The notes beneath the pieces are model-generated. The model searched no databases and was not told the origin of the DNA. It saw only the letters and a program-made list of their open reading frames with translations. A DNA stretch of 64,000 nt from assembly GCA_029964075.1 (NCBI GenBank), contig CM057145.1, positions 186,001-250,000 on the forward strand, read 5' to 3'. Of the stretch, positions 11,301 through 21,229 are shown in pieces (the stretch's first letter is position 1; each line of letters begins with the position of its first letter). Made by a program: the position numbers and the translations under genes. The stretch comes from Patiria pectinifera (lineage: Eukaryota > Echinodermata > Asteroidea > Valvatida > Asterinidae).

Positions 11301-14300
11301 AGTGATTCGACTTGTAGACGGTCTGGTGGCAGAACCAGCATCATCAGCAGGCTCAGTGCCAACCTCCTCCCTTGATGTAACTCCAGATGTTCGGGAGATC
11401 TGACTTGTAGACGGCCTGGTGGAAGTACCAGCATCATCGGCAGGCTGAGTGCCAACCTCCTCCTTTGATATAACTCCAGATGTTTGGTGAATCCCACTTG
11501 TAGACGGCCTGGTGGAAGTAACAGCATCATCTGCAGACTGAGTGCAAACCTCCTCCCTTGATGTTACTCCAGATGTTTGAGGAATCTGAGTTGTAGACGG
11601 TCTGGTGGCAGAACCAGCATCATCAGCAGGCTCAGTGCCAACCTTCTCCCTTGATGTAACTCCAAATGTTTGAGGGATCTGACTTGTAGACGACTTAGTG
11701 GAGGTACCATCATCATCAGCAGTATGACTGCCAACCTCGTCCCTTGGTGTAACTCCTGATGTTTGAGGGATCTGACTTGTAGACGGCCTGGTGGAAGTAC
11801 CAGCATCATCAGCAGGATGAGTGCAAACCTCCTCCCTTGATAAAACTCCTGATGTTTGGGGAATCTGACTTGTAGACGGCCTGGTGGAAGTTCCCGCATC
11901 ATCAGCAGGCTGAGTGCCAACCTCCTCCCTTGATGTAACTCCAGATGTTCTGGAGATCTGACTTGTAGACGGCCTGGTGGAAGTACCAGCATCATCAGCA
12001 GGCTGAGTTCCAATCTCCTCCCTTGATGTAACTCCAGATGTTTGAGGGATCTGACTTGTAGACGACTTAGTGGAGGTACCAACATCAGCAACAGGCTGAG
12101 TGCCAACCTCCTCCCTTGATGTAACTCCAGATGATTGAGGGATCTGACTTGTAGACGGCCTGGTGGAATTTCCCGCATCATCAGCAGGCTGAGTGCCAAC
12201 CTCCTCCCTTGATGAAACTCCAGATGTTCGGGAGATGTGACTTGTAGACGGCCTGGTGGAAGTACCAGCATCATCAGCAGGCTGAGTCCCAACCTCCTCC
12301 CTTAGTGTTTGAGGGATCCGACTTGTAGACGGCCTGGTGGAAGAACCAGCATCATTAGCAGGCTGAGTGCCAACCTCCTCCCTTGATGTAACTCCAGATT
12401 TTTGAGGGATTCGTCGTGTTGACGGCCTGTTGGAAGTTCCTGCATCATCAACAGGCTGAGTGCCATCATCCACCCTTGATGTAACTCCAGATGTTTGAGG
12501 AATCTGACTTGTAGACAACTTAGTGGAGGTACCAACATCATCAGCAGGATGAGTGCCAACCTCCTCCCTTGATGTATTTCCAGATGTTTGAGGGATCTGA
12601 CTTCTAGACGGCCTGGTGGAAGTACCAGCATCATCAGCTGGCTGAGCGCCAACCTCCTTCCTTGATGTAACTCCACATGTTTGGGGGATCTGACTAGTAG
12701 ACGGCCTGATGGAAATACCAGCATCATCAGCAGGCTGAGTGCCAACCTCTTCCCTTGATGTAACTCCAGATGTTTGGGGGATCCGTCTCGTAGACGGCTT
12801 GGTGGAAGTACCAGCATCATCAGCAGGCTGAGTTCCAACGGGCCGCCTTGATTCCTTGTGACGTCCTAGTAAATTGTAGTACACAACATCTTTATTAACA
12901 ACTGTGGCTAGGCAAACAATATGCTTTATAAAATCAATTCCTTTTAAAGACGGGCCTTCAAAATGACTTTGTTGATTTTTTTTTTTTACTTTAAAACTGA
13001 AATTTATTCGCTGGTGATGTTTGAAGATTCTTAAAATTGCATTTTTGGCCGACAGAGGTTTCAGGGTCATTGTGTTTTAATAGTGATACTCTTTAAATGG
13101 ATTAAGCAATTTCATTTTTTTCTTCATTAAGAAGTAATGAAATTGGCTTTCCAGTCATTATTATTTTTTTGGATCTACATATTTTTTTTTAACTATGAAA
13201 TATAATTTTTGGGGTTTGGTTCCGCCTTTTTTTGGCGAACCCAATTTACATTGTATACAGGCAGCATAAGGTGTCATACTATGTGAACTTGATTGCAATA
13301 AACGAAGATGAAAAGCAAAGTGCACGAACCGCACGATGGACTGGATTTGAGAATCGCTTTATACAGATTCCCGCGTTTGATATAGACACACTTTTGTGGT
13401 TGAAAACACAATTTATGTACCAATTATATTATGTACATTTCGTAGTTTTATGGAAATTGAATAAGAATTTTCAATCACTTCGGTTTATCATGCAACACGT
13501 ATGGTTCATTATAATATTACGCATTGACAGGTACAACACTTAAATAGACTTACCATAAAGGCACGTGACGATGTCATTTCTGTCGATCTTGGTCAATGCT
13601 GCACACAACACGTCCATCTGACCTTCAATGTTGGGATGCCGTCGTTGCCAGGCTACGAGCATCTGAAATGTCTGATTGTAAACATTGCCTGGGCTGTCGG
13701 CCTCGAAGGTTGAGATGTATGCGGATGTGAAGCCAAGGTGTTCTGCAAGATCCTTCCAATCGTGACCAAGCATCCGAGCGACATCGGAGAGAGTCGGCTC
13801 TGATATTTCCGCTACAAGAACAAAAAGAAATTACTCCAAACTGTATTCATAAATGCGTGGGAAGAGTCCGAAATACAATGTAGCTTACCCTAGACCTATT
13901 CCTCGGGTAAAAAAAAAACCGACACTTTCTGAGTCATATGACCAGGTAAAACGGCATTTTCGCTCAGAAAATGGTCAGTCCAATTAGGACCCGGATAATG
14001 GGTCAGTCCAGCGAGGAAGTTTCAATAGTGTGAAAACAAGGATGACGAAGCATTTGTTATAACATGAGAAGAGTGAAGAATTAAGACTCTGTACGTACAA
14101 CTTGCGGCATAATATTAACCCCAAACTTGGTATTTTTGTTAATCTGGGGATCTTCCTGAAACCTGTCACCTGTTGGACGCCGTAAGGCAAAATGTCAAGG
14201 TTGTAATGATTAAGAAACAGATATATTGTTTTGAGCATACACATGCACTCATGAACAACTTGGCTTCAAGTTGAGGCTTTTAGTACATGAATGCGCAGCT

Positions 14301-17300
14301 ACGTGGGTTGTTCTTATGATTGTTAGTCAGTTTCGGACCCCATACGCAAAATGTCAAACAGAACATATCACTCCATCCAAGTTACATTAAAATCCATCAA
14401 ATTTAGTTGACAATAAAAGTTTAAAATATATATAAACAATGACCTCTAATGACCCATACATGACCTTTGACCTCAGTAATCCGATGGAGAATTGTGTCTT
14501 CCCACCCAAGTGTCACTGCATCCAAGTTTCATCCAAATCAAACTTAACTTACACTGTATCGTACATATGGGTCCTAAATTCTGTATCACCGTAGGGACAT
14601 ACAGAATTTAGGACTGGTAAGGTTTCCATAAACTTCGTCCAGGCGACATAAAAAACGTATGTGCTCAAGCATGAATATAGTTTGATAGGCGGACGTGGCA
14701 TCCCAAGATATATTATTATATTTTACCTTTTGGTCCACCGCCCAGTAAGCCATCAGTACAAAGGCGGAGTGAGATGTTCTCGTCCTGTTGTATTCCACAG
14801 TCATAAAGTGTCAGCAAGTTACACAGCTGAAACATTTCAATATTCAAGATCTTCACAAAATACTCTCTTAAACGGAGGCTTTTTAAAGACGAAAGTTTGG
14901 TGGTTGGTATTCAAACATAATAAAGGAAACATTTTGTTTCAGTGGTAAATGATTTAAATTGAGTTTCTTTTAAATTGGTGGGTCTCAAAGCAAACATTTC
15001 CCACAGTAATCATGTATTTATCGTTTCCTGAGCTTTAGTGCAACATAATTGAACCGATATCAGAGCAGCGTCTGTACGCAAATGATAGTGCTGCTTCCAA
15101 TCCACGGCCTCTTTTATAACGAAATATTGATTGATACTATACAACATGGCAATGTCGGAAAATGTGGAGGCATTTTTACCTCAAAGTTGCGTAAGTTTCT
15201 TCGGATGAACAATCGTTGTTGTTGAGGATGGACACTGATTATCTCGTTTAATATCTGTTTTAAGCACCAGACGGATGCCTCTGGATCCAATTGGAAACAA
15301 AGCGTTCTGGGCTTATGTGTCACATGACATTGGACGAAGACTTGCACATAACTGAAACTGTGAGAAAAAAAAATGTTTTGCTTGGTAAGGCTCTCTTCAT
15401 AGGTTGAATTGGCAATTAAAGTATAGTAATGAAGGTAAAGACCATGGACTATTACTGTAACCATTGTGTACACCATTGCTGATGTGAAAAAAACATCAAG
15501 GTGATGTCTAGGTAATTTTTCCAACACAATGTGCAGTACAAATAGCAGCATTTAATCACGCTTTACCAGATACGCCGAGGTTTGTCTAACTCAAAAATGT
15601 CTTACTTTTTCTGTGTCTTTTCCTTGGTTGATGCCACCTTGCTTTCTTTGTTCTTCTTGTCAACTCCTGCATCTTGACGCCTTTCTGGCTCGGGCCCAGC
15701 TGCTTCGTCTCTTGATTCATTCGTTACTAATACAAGCAGGAAAAGAGAGAATTTTTGTTTTAAAGTAGCAGGTTTTTTAATGGCCTATTTGCTGTCAAAT
15801 GCGAGTGGTCTGATTTGAAAAAATAGTCCTCACTTCTAGCGTACCTGGTACATTTTGGGCCAAATCAGTCAACCCGATGGCCTCCAATGCTCGTCTCAGC
15901 TTCTGAGCTGCTTCGTCGCGATCTGTCGTCTTTTCCCACCAAGTGAGTAGCATGTGACGGCCAGCTTCATTGTTGCCTTCGTTGCTGGATTGGATGTCTG
16001 CAATTTCCGCTTCCTCATATCCTAGATGCTCAGCTAGTTCCTTCCATGATGATTCACTTTTCGAAGACAAGTCCTTGAGGTACTCATCATCAATGTTGGC
16101 TTTGTCTACCAAAATAATGATTAACTTCAGTGAAACATTCTCAAATGAGTCCACCGTATAAGTTACCAACGTAAAGAAATTATATTATTACCTAAAGCTA
16201 AAACAAAAAAATACACCTTTCTACTTTATTAATATAGGTTTTCTCGGTCAATTTCGGCAAATGAGCAGCCAATTGAACCATTAAGCTATTCTATTTCACG
16301 CGAATTCAAATGCTACTGAAAAGGGTCATTCGATTCCGTTTTATGACCATGTACTGTTGCGTCATTCGATTTAACAAAATAATCATGCAATTTAACAATT
16401 CAACAAAGCAGCATTCAAATTCGCAGGAGCTTTTTTAGGCGTGTGTTTAGTCATTCAAATTCATTTTGGGCAGACATTTCTGGAATTGGTGCAATCTAAA
16501 AAACGCTTTGTTAAATTTGTGTTTCCTTAACAATATTGAAGGCATAAATACGAGTCACTTTTTGGCACTTGAGTCACTTTGCCGATGTACTTCAAAGACG
16601 AGCTTTCGCTATAGTGTTACACGCATATTTCTAGAAATGGCAGCTCGTGGTAGCTACGCTAGAGTGGCCCAGGTAGATCGAGAAAGGTTGATTGAGGCCT
16701 TCGAGGGAAACGAGCAAGACTATACATTCAGCTTGCGGTCAATTTGAACATCAACAAGTCCACAGCCAGATCAATAGTTGCAACATATTTGAGGACTGGA
16801 AGGCGAGAGACGCTGGCAACAGGAGGAGCAACCCACAGCAAGATGGATGATGACATACGAAACCATCTGCAAGGCATCCTTGACGCTAATCCCGTCTTGA
16901 CACTTCAACAAATGAAGGCAAGTTTGAGTAAGCATCTGCCACAGAAGCCCCAGGTTTCTACTGCCACCATAGCCAGGGCCTTGGATGGGATGATGATTAC
17001 ACTGAAACTAGTGGAGGACGTCCCTGATGCAAGAAATTCCCCTGAAGTTCTTGATCAACGTGCCCAGTAGGGTGAGTGGTTCCTGCAGCATGGTGTTCAG
17101 GCGCATCTAGTCTTCATTGACGAGACAGGTTATAACGTCTGGACTCGACGCTCCCAGGGTAGAGCTCCACGAGGGATCGCTGCAAGACGAGTCGTCGACA
17201 GACAACGAGGGAGAAATTGCAATGTCGCCTTCGCTGTTTCTAGTGCAGTAGGCTTGGTGCACCACCGAATCGCATTCGAAACTGTGACGCGAGAGAGATT

Positions 17301-19472
17301 CAAGGAGTTTCGTGCGGACACAATTCAAGAGTGTGATGCAGTTTTCCCAGACGACGAACCCATTTACCTCATATAGGACAATGCGAGGCCTCACGTGCGA
17401 GCCCAACTCCCTGAAGGTGCCAACCCAATGATCCAGCTGAAGCGCCTCCCTCCCTACTCCCCATTCCTGAACAGCACGGAGATGGCATACTCTGCATTCA
17501 AGGCTGCAGTTAAACGCATCCTTGGGTTACCTGAGTTGCAACAACGTGTCGGACAGGCTGCCCAGCAAGCAGGAATGAACATGCAGCAGTGGAGGTGCGA
17601 TCTCCTTCAACAAGCAGCCATCCAGAGCGTTGATGTCATCACCCAAGTAAAGTGCATGCAGTGGTACAACCATACCCAAACATATATGCCAAGATGTCTG
17701 GCTCGCCAATAGATTGATGGTTGAGGAAGAAACAACATAAACAATAAAAAAACAGGAAAACATAAAGAAACACCCCATTCAAACACAATAAAAAATTAGG
17801 TCTTGGTCAGTTAACCAATAAAGATCCCCCCCCCCAAAAAAAAGAATGAAGAAGAAAACAAAGAAGAAGAAAAAACCTCATTGGCCCCATGTAAAGTCTA
17901 CTGGAAACATAAATAAAGAAAACAAGGTTTGCCTGAATTAAAGTGAAGATACAAAACAGTTGCCTAGTACAGTTTATCTGTTTATTCGTATTTCTTTAGT
18001 CGTACTTATTTGAATTCTCTTTAAGCGAAATTGATTGCCTCTTTACGAAATTGAAAAAAAAATAAATCAGTAAAATCTCCAGTCAAACCAGCTTTGCTAA
18101 ATTGAATGATGATTGTGTGTCACGAAAAAGAATGACGATGTGCTCAATTGAACACAGTGCTAAAGGAATTTGAATGCCTCAAAACGAAATGAAAGGCCGA
18201 ATTCTGAATTTGAAACGCAGTAACAACTGGAGAGGCAAAATAGCTTCAATTCGAACGCACGAGAATTAAATTGGCTGCTCATTTGCCGAAATTGACCGAG
18301 AAAACCTATATATCAAATGAAGATACAGTTTATTTACTTGAAAATTCTATTCCCACATTTAGTAGTTTACCTTTTGATTCATTGTCATCATTTGGACCAT
18401 CTACTGAAAGATGGAGAGAGATGATTTCATCCTGGCCGACACCATTCTCCTCAAGTGTGAGTAGGTCACACAGCTACCAAAGTGAATCATGTTTGAAAAT
18501 AAGTTAAACGATCAGAGGGAAACGCAGTGGATTTTCGTTATTTGTGAATTTAAATTATGTTCGCTGAACTTTTAGTATGGAGAGATTAATTGTAACGTGT
18601 TTGTGTATTTAACGTGTGTGTATCATCAATGAAAAATAAAATTGATAAAAACATGAAAATGTGCGATTTTAGGTTTTATATTACCATTTGGAAAATAACA
18701 TAACACCGATATCTAAGATGAGATATTTCAAATTATCTGTATTGATAATAATAAAGTATACCTACCAGGAAGTTTCTCCTGATGTACAGACGCTGATATC
18801 GTGCCTTAACACCAATTCTCTTCTGGATTGTTTCCTTAAGAGATGAAGCTGATGTCTCGGGGTGGAGTTCAAAGTAAAGTGTTTTGGGTTTTATTGAGTG
18901 GGAAGTCCGGACAAAGAGATGCAGTTTCTGTTTTACGTCTTTGGTATTACTGTGAAAATATGGGGAAAACACTATGTAGCTTTAGAAATAAACTATTGAA
19001 CTATAGAACGAGATCAACAAAGAGTTTATTTTGAAACTACTATCAGAGTCATGTTCCATTGTCACTGCCATTATTCTACTAAACGTGTTGCATTCAATCG
19101 TTCAAATTGTTTAAACTTTTAAACAAATATTTTGAAAGGATCAAACATCAAATAAATTCTTCGAAATAGAGTTACAATTCTCATATAGCTTTCATTTGTC
19201 TCAATGTATGACTGTAAAAATGTCATTGCTGTTTACCTCCGACTTAGGCGAGTGCCCCTCGATTCTCTTCGAATCCATCGTTTCGATGGTCTCCTCTTTG
19301 CACAGCAATCATCCGATGACGTTTGCCTGTAATGCAGTCCAGACAGGAAAGCTTGTTTCCTCCTTGGTTTGACTTTAGTCTTCCTGCTCATGAGTTTGGT
19401 GTTGGAGTGATTGTACACGACGGCTGTTGCCTTAATGTATGCATCCAACTGCTGAACTGTCTTTTGCGTCAT
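8199..19472 (-). CDS. Gene 2: UBL-DD-UBL-DD-repeat protein of the NLR-like family (5' ten coding exons)
   Basis: Ten exons on the minus strand splice in phase, with no stop, into about 1,973 codons. Predicted order: basic N-terminus (residues 1-78), ubiquitin-like domain 1 (about 85-170), death domain 1 (about 180-255), charged linker (262-301), ubiquitin-like domain 2 (about 305-392), death domain 2 (about 396-478), 46 full 31-residue Pro/Ser/Thr repeats (about 500-1932) and a Gly/Asn-rich linker. The paralogue (gene 1) continues into a NACHT-LRR exon; that part is not visible here and may lie off the left edge. DD and UBL modules are signalling adaptors in innate immunity, so a cytosolic receptor or adaptor role is inferred, not shown. 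If the last exon is not spliced, the frame ends at a stop near 8059. Confidence 0.75.
8546..12838. repeat. 93-bp coding minisatellite, 46 full copies
   Basis: Head-to-tail array whose 93-base period is a multiple of three, so gains or losses of units keep the reading frame. Because no unit has a stop in a second minus-strand frame, long shadow frames (up to 320 codons) also appear; they are by-products of the period. The array is about five times longer than its homologue at 50633-51425. Confidence 0.95.
8546..12901 (-). CDS. Gene 2 exon 9: giant 31-residue tandem-repeat exon
   Basis: One open frame of 4,356 bases (1,452 codons). It opens with about 20 non-repeat residues (NKDVVYYNLLGRHKESRRPV), also conserved in gene 1, then carries 46 full and one partial copy of a 31-residue unit with consensus GTQPADDAGTSTRPSTSQIP and QTSGVTSREEV. 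One unit (near 12300) is four residues short. The acceptor CAG before TTGTTAATAAAG fits phase 1 from the preceding DD exon; the donor near 8545 (GTACAT) is weak. The repeat is Thr/Ser/Pro/Asp-rich and likely disordered: a flexible spacer or multivalent docking region. Units 18-23 and 24-29 repeat as a six-unit block, showing recent array growth. Confidence 0.85.
12902..13553. other. Intron between gene 2 exons 8 and 9
   Basis: No other gene seen. The first 130 bases are alignable to gene 1 at 51588-51718; homology stops where a MITE-type sequence begins in gene 1. Confidence 0.6.
13554..13811 (-). CDS. Gene 2 exon 8: death domain 2
   Basis: 258-base exon with a TTGTAG acceptor and a GTAAGTCT donor, symmetric phase 1-1. 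The 86 residues include LSDVARMLGHDWKDLAEHLG, FEADSPGNVYNQTFQMLVAW and MDVLCAALTKIDRNDIVTCL, which is the six-helix death-domain pattern: a Trp-x-x-Leu-Ala-x-x-Leu-Gly core in helix 2, a Leu-Val-x-Trp in helix 5, and Leu-x-x-Ala-Leu-x-x-Ile-x-x-x-Asp in helix 6. No counterpart is visible in gene 1. Homotypic death-domain binding to a signalling partner is the expected role. Confidence 0.85.
13812..14726. other. Intron between gene 2 exons 7 and 8, with dispersed repeat
   Basis: Includes, near 14340-14580, a dispersed repeat with the phrases aaaatccatcaaat, acctctaatgaccc and tgacctttgacctcag, also found near 49890-50060 and in part near 54660-54800. No coding signal. Confidence 0.55.
14727..14826 (-). 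CDS. Gene 2 exon 7: second half of ubiquitin-like domain 2
   Basis: 100-base exon; acceptor TTTCAG, donor GTAAAATA; phase 0 in and 1 out. It reads LCNLLTLYDCGIQQDENISL then RLCTDGLLGGGPK, matching the end of a ubiquitin fold (beta-4/beta-5: Leu-x-Asp/Asn-Leu ... Asn-Ile/Val-Ser-Leu). The same exon in gene 1 is 54933-55032, with identical length and phase. Confidence 0.8.
15180..15357 (-). CDS. Gene 2 exon 6: first half of ubiquitin-like domain 2
   Basis: 178-base exon; acceptor CTCACAG, donor GTAAAAATG; phase 2 in and 0 out. It includes VTHKPRTLCFQLDPEASVWC then LKQILNEI and PQQQRLFIRRN, which lines up with the ubiquitin pattern of a first hairpin, a helix with Val/Leu-Lys-x-x-Ile, and a Gln-Gln-Arg-Leu strand. 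Ubiquitin-like domains act as protein-binding modules; no C-terminal Gly-Gly processing site is present. Confidence 0.8.
15606..15726 (-). CDS. Gene 2 exon 5: charged linker
   Basis: 121-base exon, acceptor TTAG and donor GTAAGA, phase 1 in and 2 out. It encodes about 40 Glu/Lys/Arg-rich residues ending STKEKTQKK. An in-frame TAA overlaps the donor (AAGTAAG), but the exon joins in phase to exon 6, and both paralogues conserve this, so splicing is preferred. If not spliced here, the protein would stop as a short UBL-DD protein. Confidence 0.65.
15845..16105 (-). CDS. Gene 2 exon 4: death domain 1
   Basis: 261-base exon; acceptor GGTAG, donor GTACGC; symmetric phase 1-1. Key stretches are DDEYLKDLSSKSESSWKELA, EHLGYEEAEIADIQSSN, GRHMLLTWWEKTTDRDEAAQ and LRRALEAIGLTDLAQNV. 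This is a clear death-domain pattern (Trp-Lys-Glu-Leu-Ala-x-x-Leu-Gly, then Met-Leu-x-x-Trp, then Leu-x-x-Ala-Leu-x-x-Ile-Gly). The homologous exon of gene 1 is 58055-58315, nearly identical in protein. Confidence 0.9.
16237..18307 (+). mobile_element. IS630/Tc1-mariner-type DNA transposon, inactive, in gene 2 intron 3
   Basis: Terminal inverted repeats of at least 39 bases, identical by eye, start AGGTTTTCTCGGTCAATTTC at 16237 and end with its complement at 18307. Flanks are TA-rich (aatat/atata), consistent with TA target use. A transposase relic lies inside (16637-17712). Gene 1 has an intact intron without the element at the matching place (58395-58410), so this insertion came after the gene duplication or was lost cleanly from the other copy. 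Confidence 0.9.
16637..17712 (+). pseudogene. DDE transposase of the IS630/Tc1 type, with a frameshift and two stops
   Basis: The N-terminus (from ATG at 16637) has a helix-turn-helix flavour, shifts frame near 16735-16745, then reads on through two in-frame TAG stops (17068-17070 and 17374-17376). Catalytic landmarks are FIDETGYNVW (first Asp, about 17113), the DNARPH motif (second Asp, 17377) and PPYSPFLNSTE (the Glu, about 17480). The second Asp and the Glu are separated by 33 residues by my count. The frame ends in TAG just after 17709. Family: IS630-Tc1-mariner. Not functional as it stands. Confidence 0.85.
18371..18473 (-). CDS. Gene 2 exon 3: second half of ubiquitin-like domain 1
   Basis: 103-base exon; acceptor GGTAG, donor GTAAAC; phase 0 in and 1 out. 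Reads LCDLLTLEENGVGQDEIISL then HLSVDGPNDD. Same intron position and phases as the second-half exon of ubiquitin-like domain 2 (exon 7). Gene 1 homologue: 58463-58565, same length. Confidence 0.8.
18766..18949 (-). CDS. Gene 2 exon 2: first half of ubiquitin-like domain 1
   Basis: 184-base exon; acceptor TTCACAG, donor GTAGGTA; phase 2 in and 0 out. Contains KQKLHLFVRT, KPKTLYFELHPETSASSLKE, TIQKRIGV and RYQRLYIRRNF, which follow the ubiquitin layout (strand 1-strand 2, helix with Leu-Lys-x-x-Ile-x-x-Arg/Lys-x-Gly, strand 3 Arg-Leu-x-Ile). Gene 1 homologue: 58855-59038. Confidence 0.8.
19237..19472 (-). CDS. Gene 2 exon 1: start codon and basic N-terminus
   Basis: The ATG at 19470-19472 (context CCAAGATGA) opens a 236-base coding exon ending at a GTAAAC donor in phase 2, which joins exon 2 as an AG-T Ser codon. 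The 78 residues are rich in Lys/Arg, with RKTKVKPRRKQ resembling a nuclear-localisation or nucleic-acid-binding stretch. The start is chosen because gene 1 shares it. Compared with gene 1, this exon carries 24 extra bases (8 codons, RESRGTRL) next to the donor. Confidence 0.7.
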
Positions 19473-20857
19473 CTTGGTACCTCACTGAACGAATGTGAAG
19501 GAAAGGCATTTTTTAACCACATGTGGACGTTGTATTGCTATCATTAGAACCCACGTCCCCTAAAAGCCGCCCTCAGGCAGACCTTGCGACGAAACAGCTC
19601 AGTCGGCGATTGGCTGTTCGGGATCAAGCTGCGTATGAGCTACGACCGTGGGGAACAACTCCGTCGCCGATTCAGTGCGACCTTTGTGTAATTGCGACGA
19701 TATTAAAATGATCGGCATAAAGCGGCGCTCAGCAAAAATCAATAGTGGCAAGAGAAGAAAACTTTCAACTGCTGCGACGTGTTCCGCGACCATCGCACGA
19801 TTCCTCAGTTTTGTGACCACGGCAGATTTTGTGTGTTTGATACCGACGGTTCTGTCGTGGCGCAATCAAATCGTGGGTCGACCTGAGGCCTGCCTTAGAG
19901 GGTCTGGATGACTTTGATCCTAAGATTAAGACTGGGTGGCGCAGACTCTGGGCAATGGAGGGATCATCGAAGATCTTACAGTAAACACTGAATTCGGGCG
20001 CGTAAGAAATCACTTTTTGTGTGCATTGGTGATTGGTCACCGCTGTTCCTGAGTACGGTGCTGGGTAGGCATTACATTCACTGTGTGGACTTCCGAACAA
20101 AAGAGGTCCACATAAACCAGGCAGAGGCGACGTTGTTTGGACTTGGGCAAATCCACACAGTGTTTCCCCCTTTCTTGAAAACAGGTTAATAGACAGTTTG
20201 GGGTTGATTTTATCTGTGGCAAAATGAAAAGGAACACTGAAGGGAATCATAGGGAAACAATGGATTGAAAGAGTTTTTACAGTGAGAGTAAATTTTTTTC
20301 AGAGGTTTTTCTTAACAACACAAAACCAAGGGAATGTCCACACTTGGTATGTTACGTAAACATGTGTGTGTATGTGTGTAATACTAGACACACACAACGT
20401 GTATCGTACATTGTTTGAGAACGACAGGAAACACGTATCAGTCTCCGACCTGTCCAATGTAAACAACATATTTGTTAGTCTTTTCTCGTGTACGGTGAGG
20501 CATAAGGTTGGTTTCTTTTCAACCAGGTGTTTAAAATAGGAAACGTAAAAATCCAAAACATGAAATTTTCGGGGATTTCAGGACGCAGTACCCCTTTAAA
20601 CATTGAACATGTTTAACCGTGGTTTCCTGGTTCTCTATACAAATGAGGACGCTCTAATTGCTGTGATGTTATTATAGGAACACATTCTTAAGTGTGTTTG
20701 TTCATATTTGAATGTCAAGATTTACTGATTGAAACGCTTCTCAGTAAAAGGTTCATTCGCTAACTTTCATGAACTGAAACTACAAATGAATCACAAACAA
20801 CATAACAGTTCTGATGGAAAAAGATCCACTATTTCTGAAACTGTTGGTGCTTAAATA
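19473..20857. other. Upstream region of gene 2
   Basis: Likely 5' UTR and promoter DNA of gene 2; alignable by eye to 59545-60494 upstream of gene 1, with gene 2 carrying extra sequence near 19880-20000. No clear TATA box or first non-coding exon was identified. Confidence 0.5.
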
Positions 20858-21229
20858 CACTCAACCAAAAAAAGTCCCAATTAATACTTTTTTTGTCTAA
20901 CTCAAAAACTACTGGGCACATCTTGGTCAAATTACGACTGATCAGTACAGATATTCCTTTGCAATCCAGCCATACTCTCTATTTGGCCGCGCAAGATGAG
21001 TGTGAACCACAACTTGCACGTATACAAAAGTGCAACTGTTTTTGGTACCATTTGTAGTAAAATGCATAAATTTGTACACATGATCACTGTTTTGGGCCAA
21101 ATAAAGAGTATGGCTGGATTGCTTAGGAATTACTGTATTGATTAGTCATTATTTGAGTGAGAGTTAATCAGTGGTTTTTGAGTTAGACTAAAAAGTATTG
21201 GAAGGGGGGCTTTCTTTTTTGGTTGAGTG
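20858..21229. mobile_element. Mariner-type MITE with TA target duplication (copy upstream of gene 2)
   Basis: Inverted ends CACTCAACCAAAAAAAGTCC and GGTTGAGTG, flanked by TA on both sides. The arms pair over most of their length (for example aatccagccatactct versus agagtatggctggatt), so the whole 372 bases is a foldback. The matching copy upstream of gene 1 is 60495-60931. Confidence 0.85.

Noticed and set aside
8519-12838. Long second-frame proteins over the 93-bp array (Leu/Arg/Pro-rich, up to 320 codons)
   Set aside because: They arise because the 93-base unit lacks stops in a second frame; only the Pro/Ser/Thr frame joins in phase with flanking conserved exons.
8546-12838. CRISPR-like array
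   Set aside because: Head-to-tail coding repeats with no unique spacers, in a eukaryotic context.
15601-15610. Stop codon at the end of exon 5 as the true end of a short UBL-DD protein
   Set aside because: The TAA overlaps a good donor, the next exon joins in phase, and both paralogues keep this arrangement; a short isoform remains possible.
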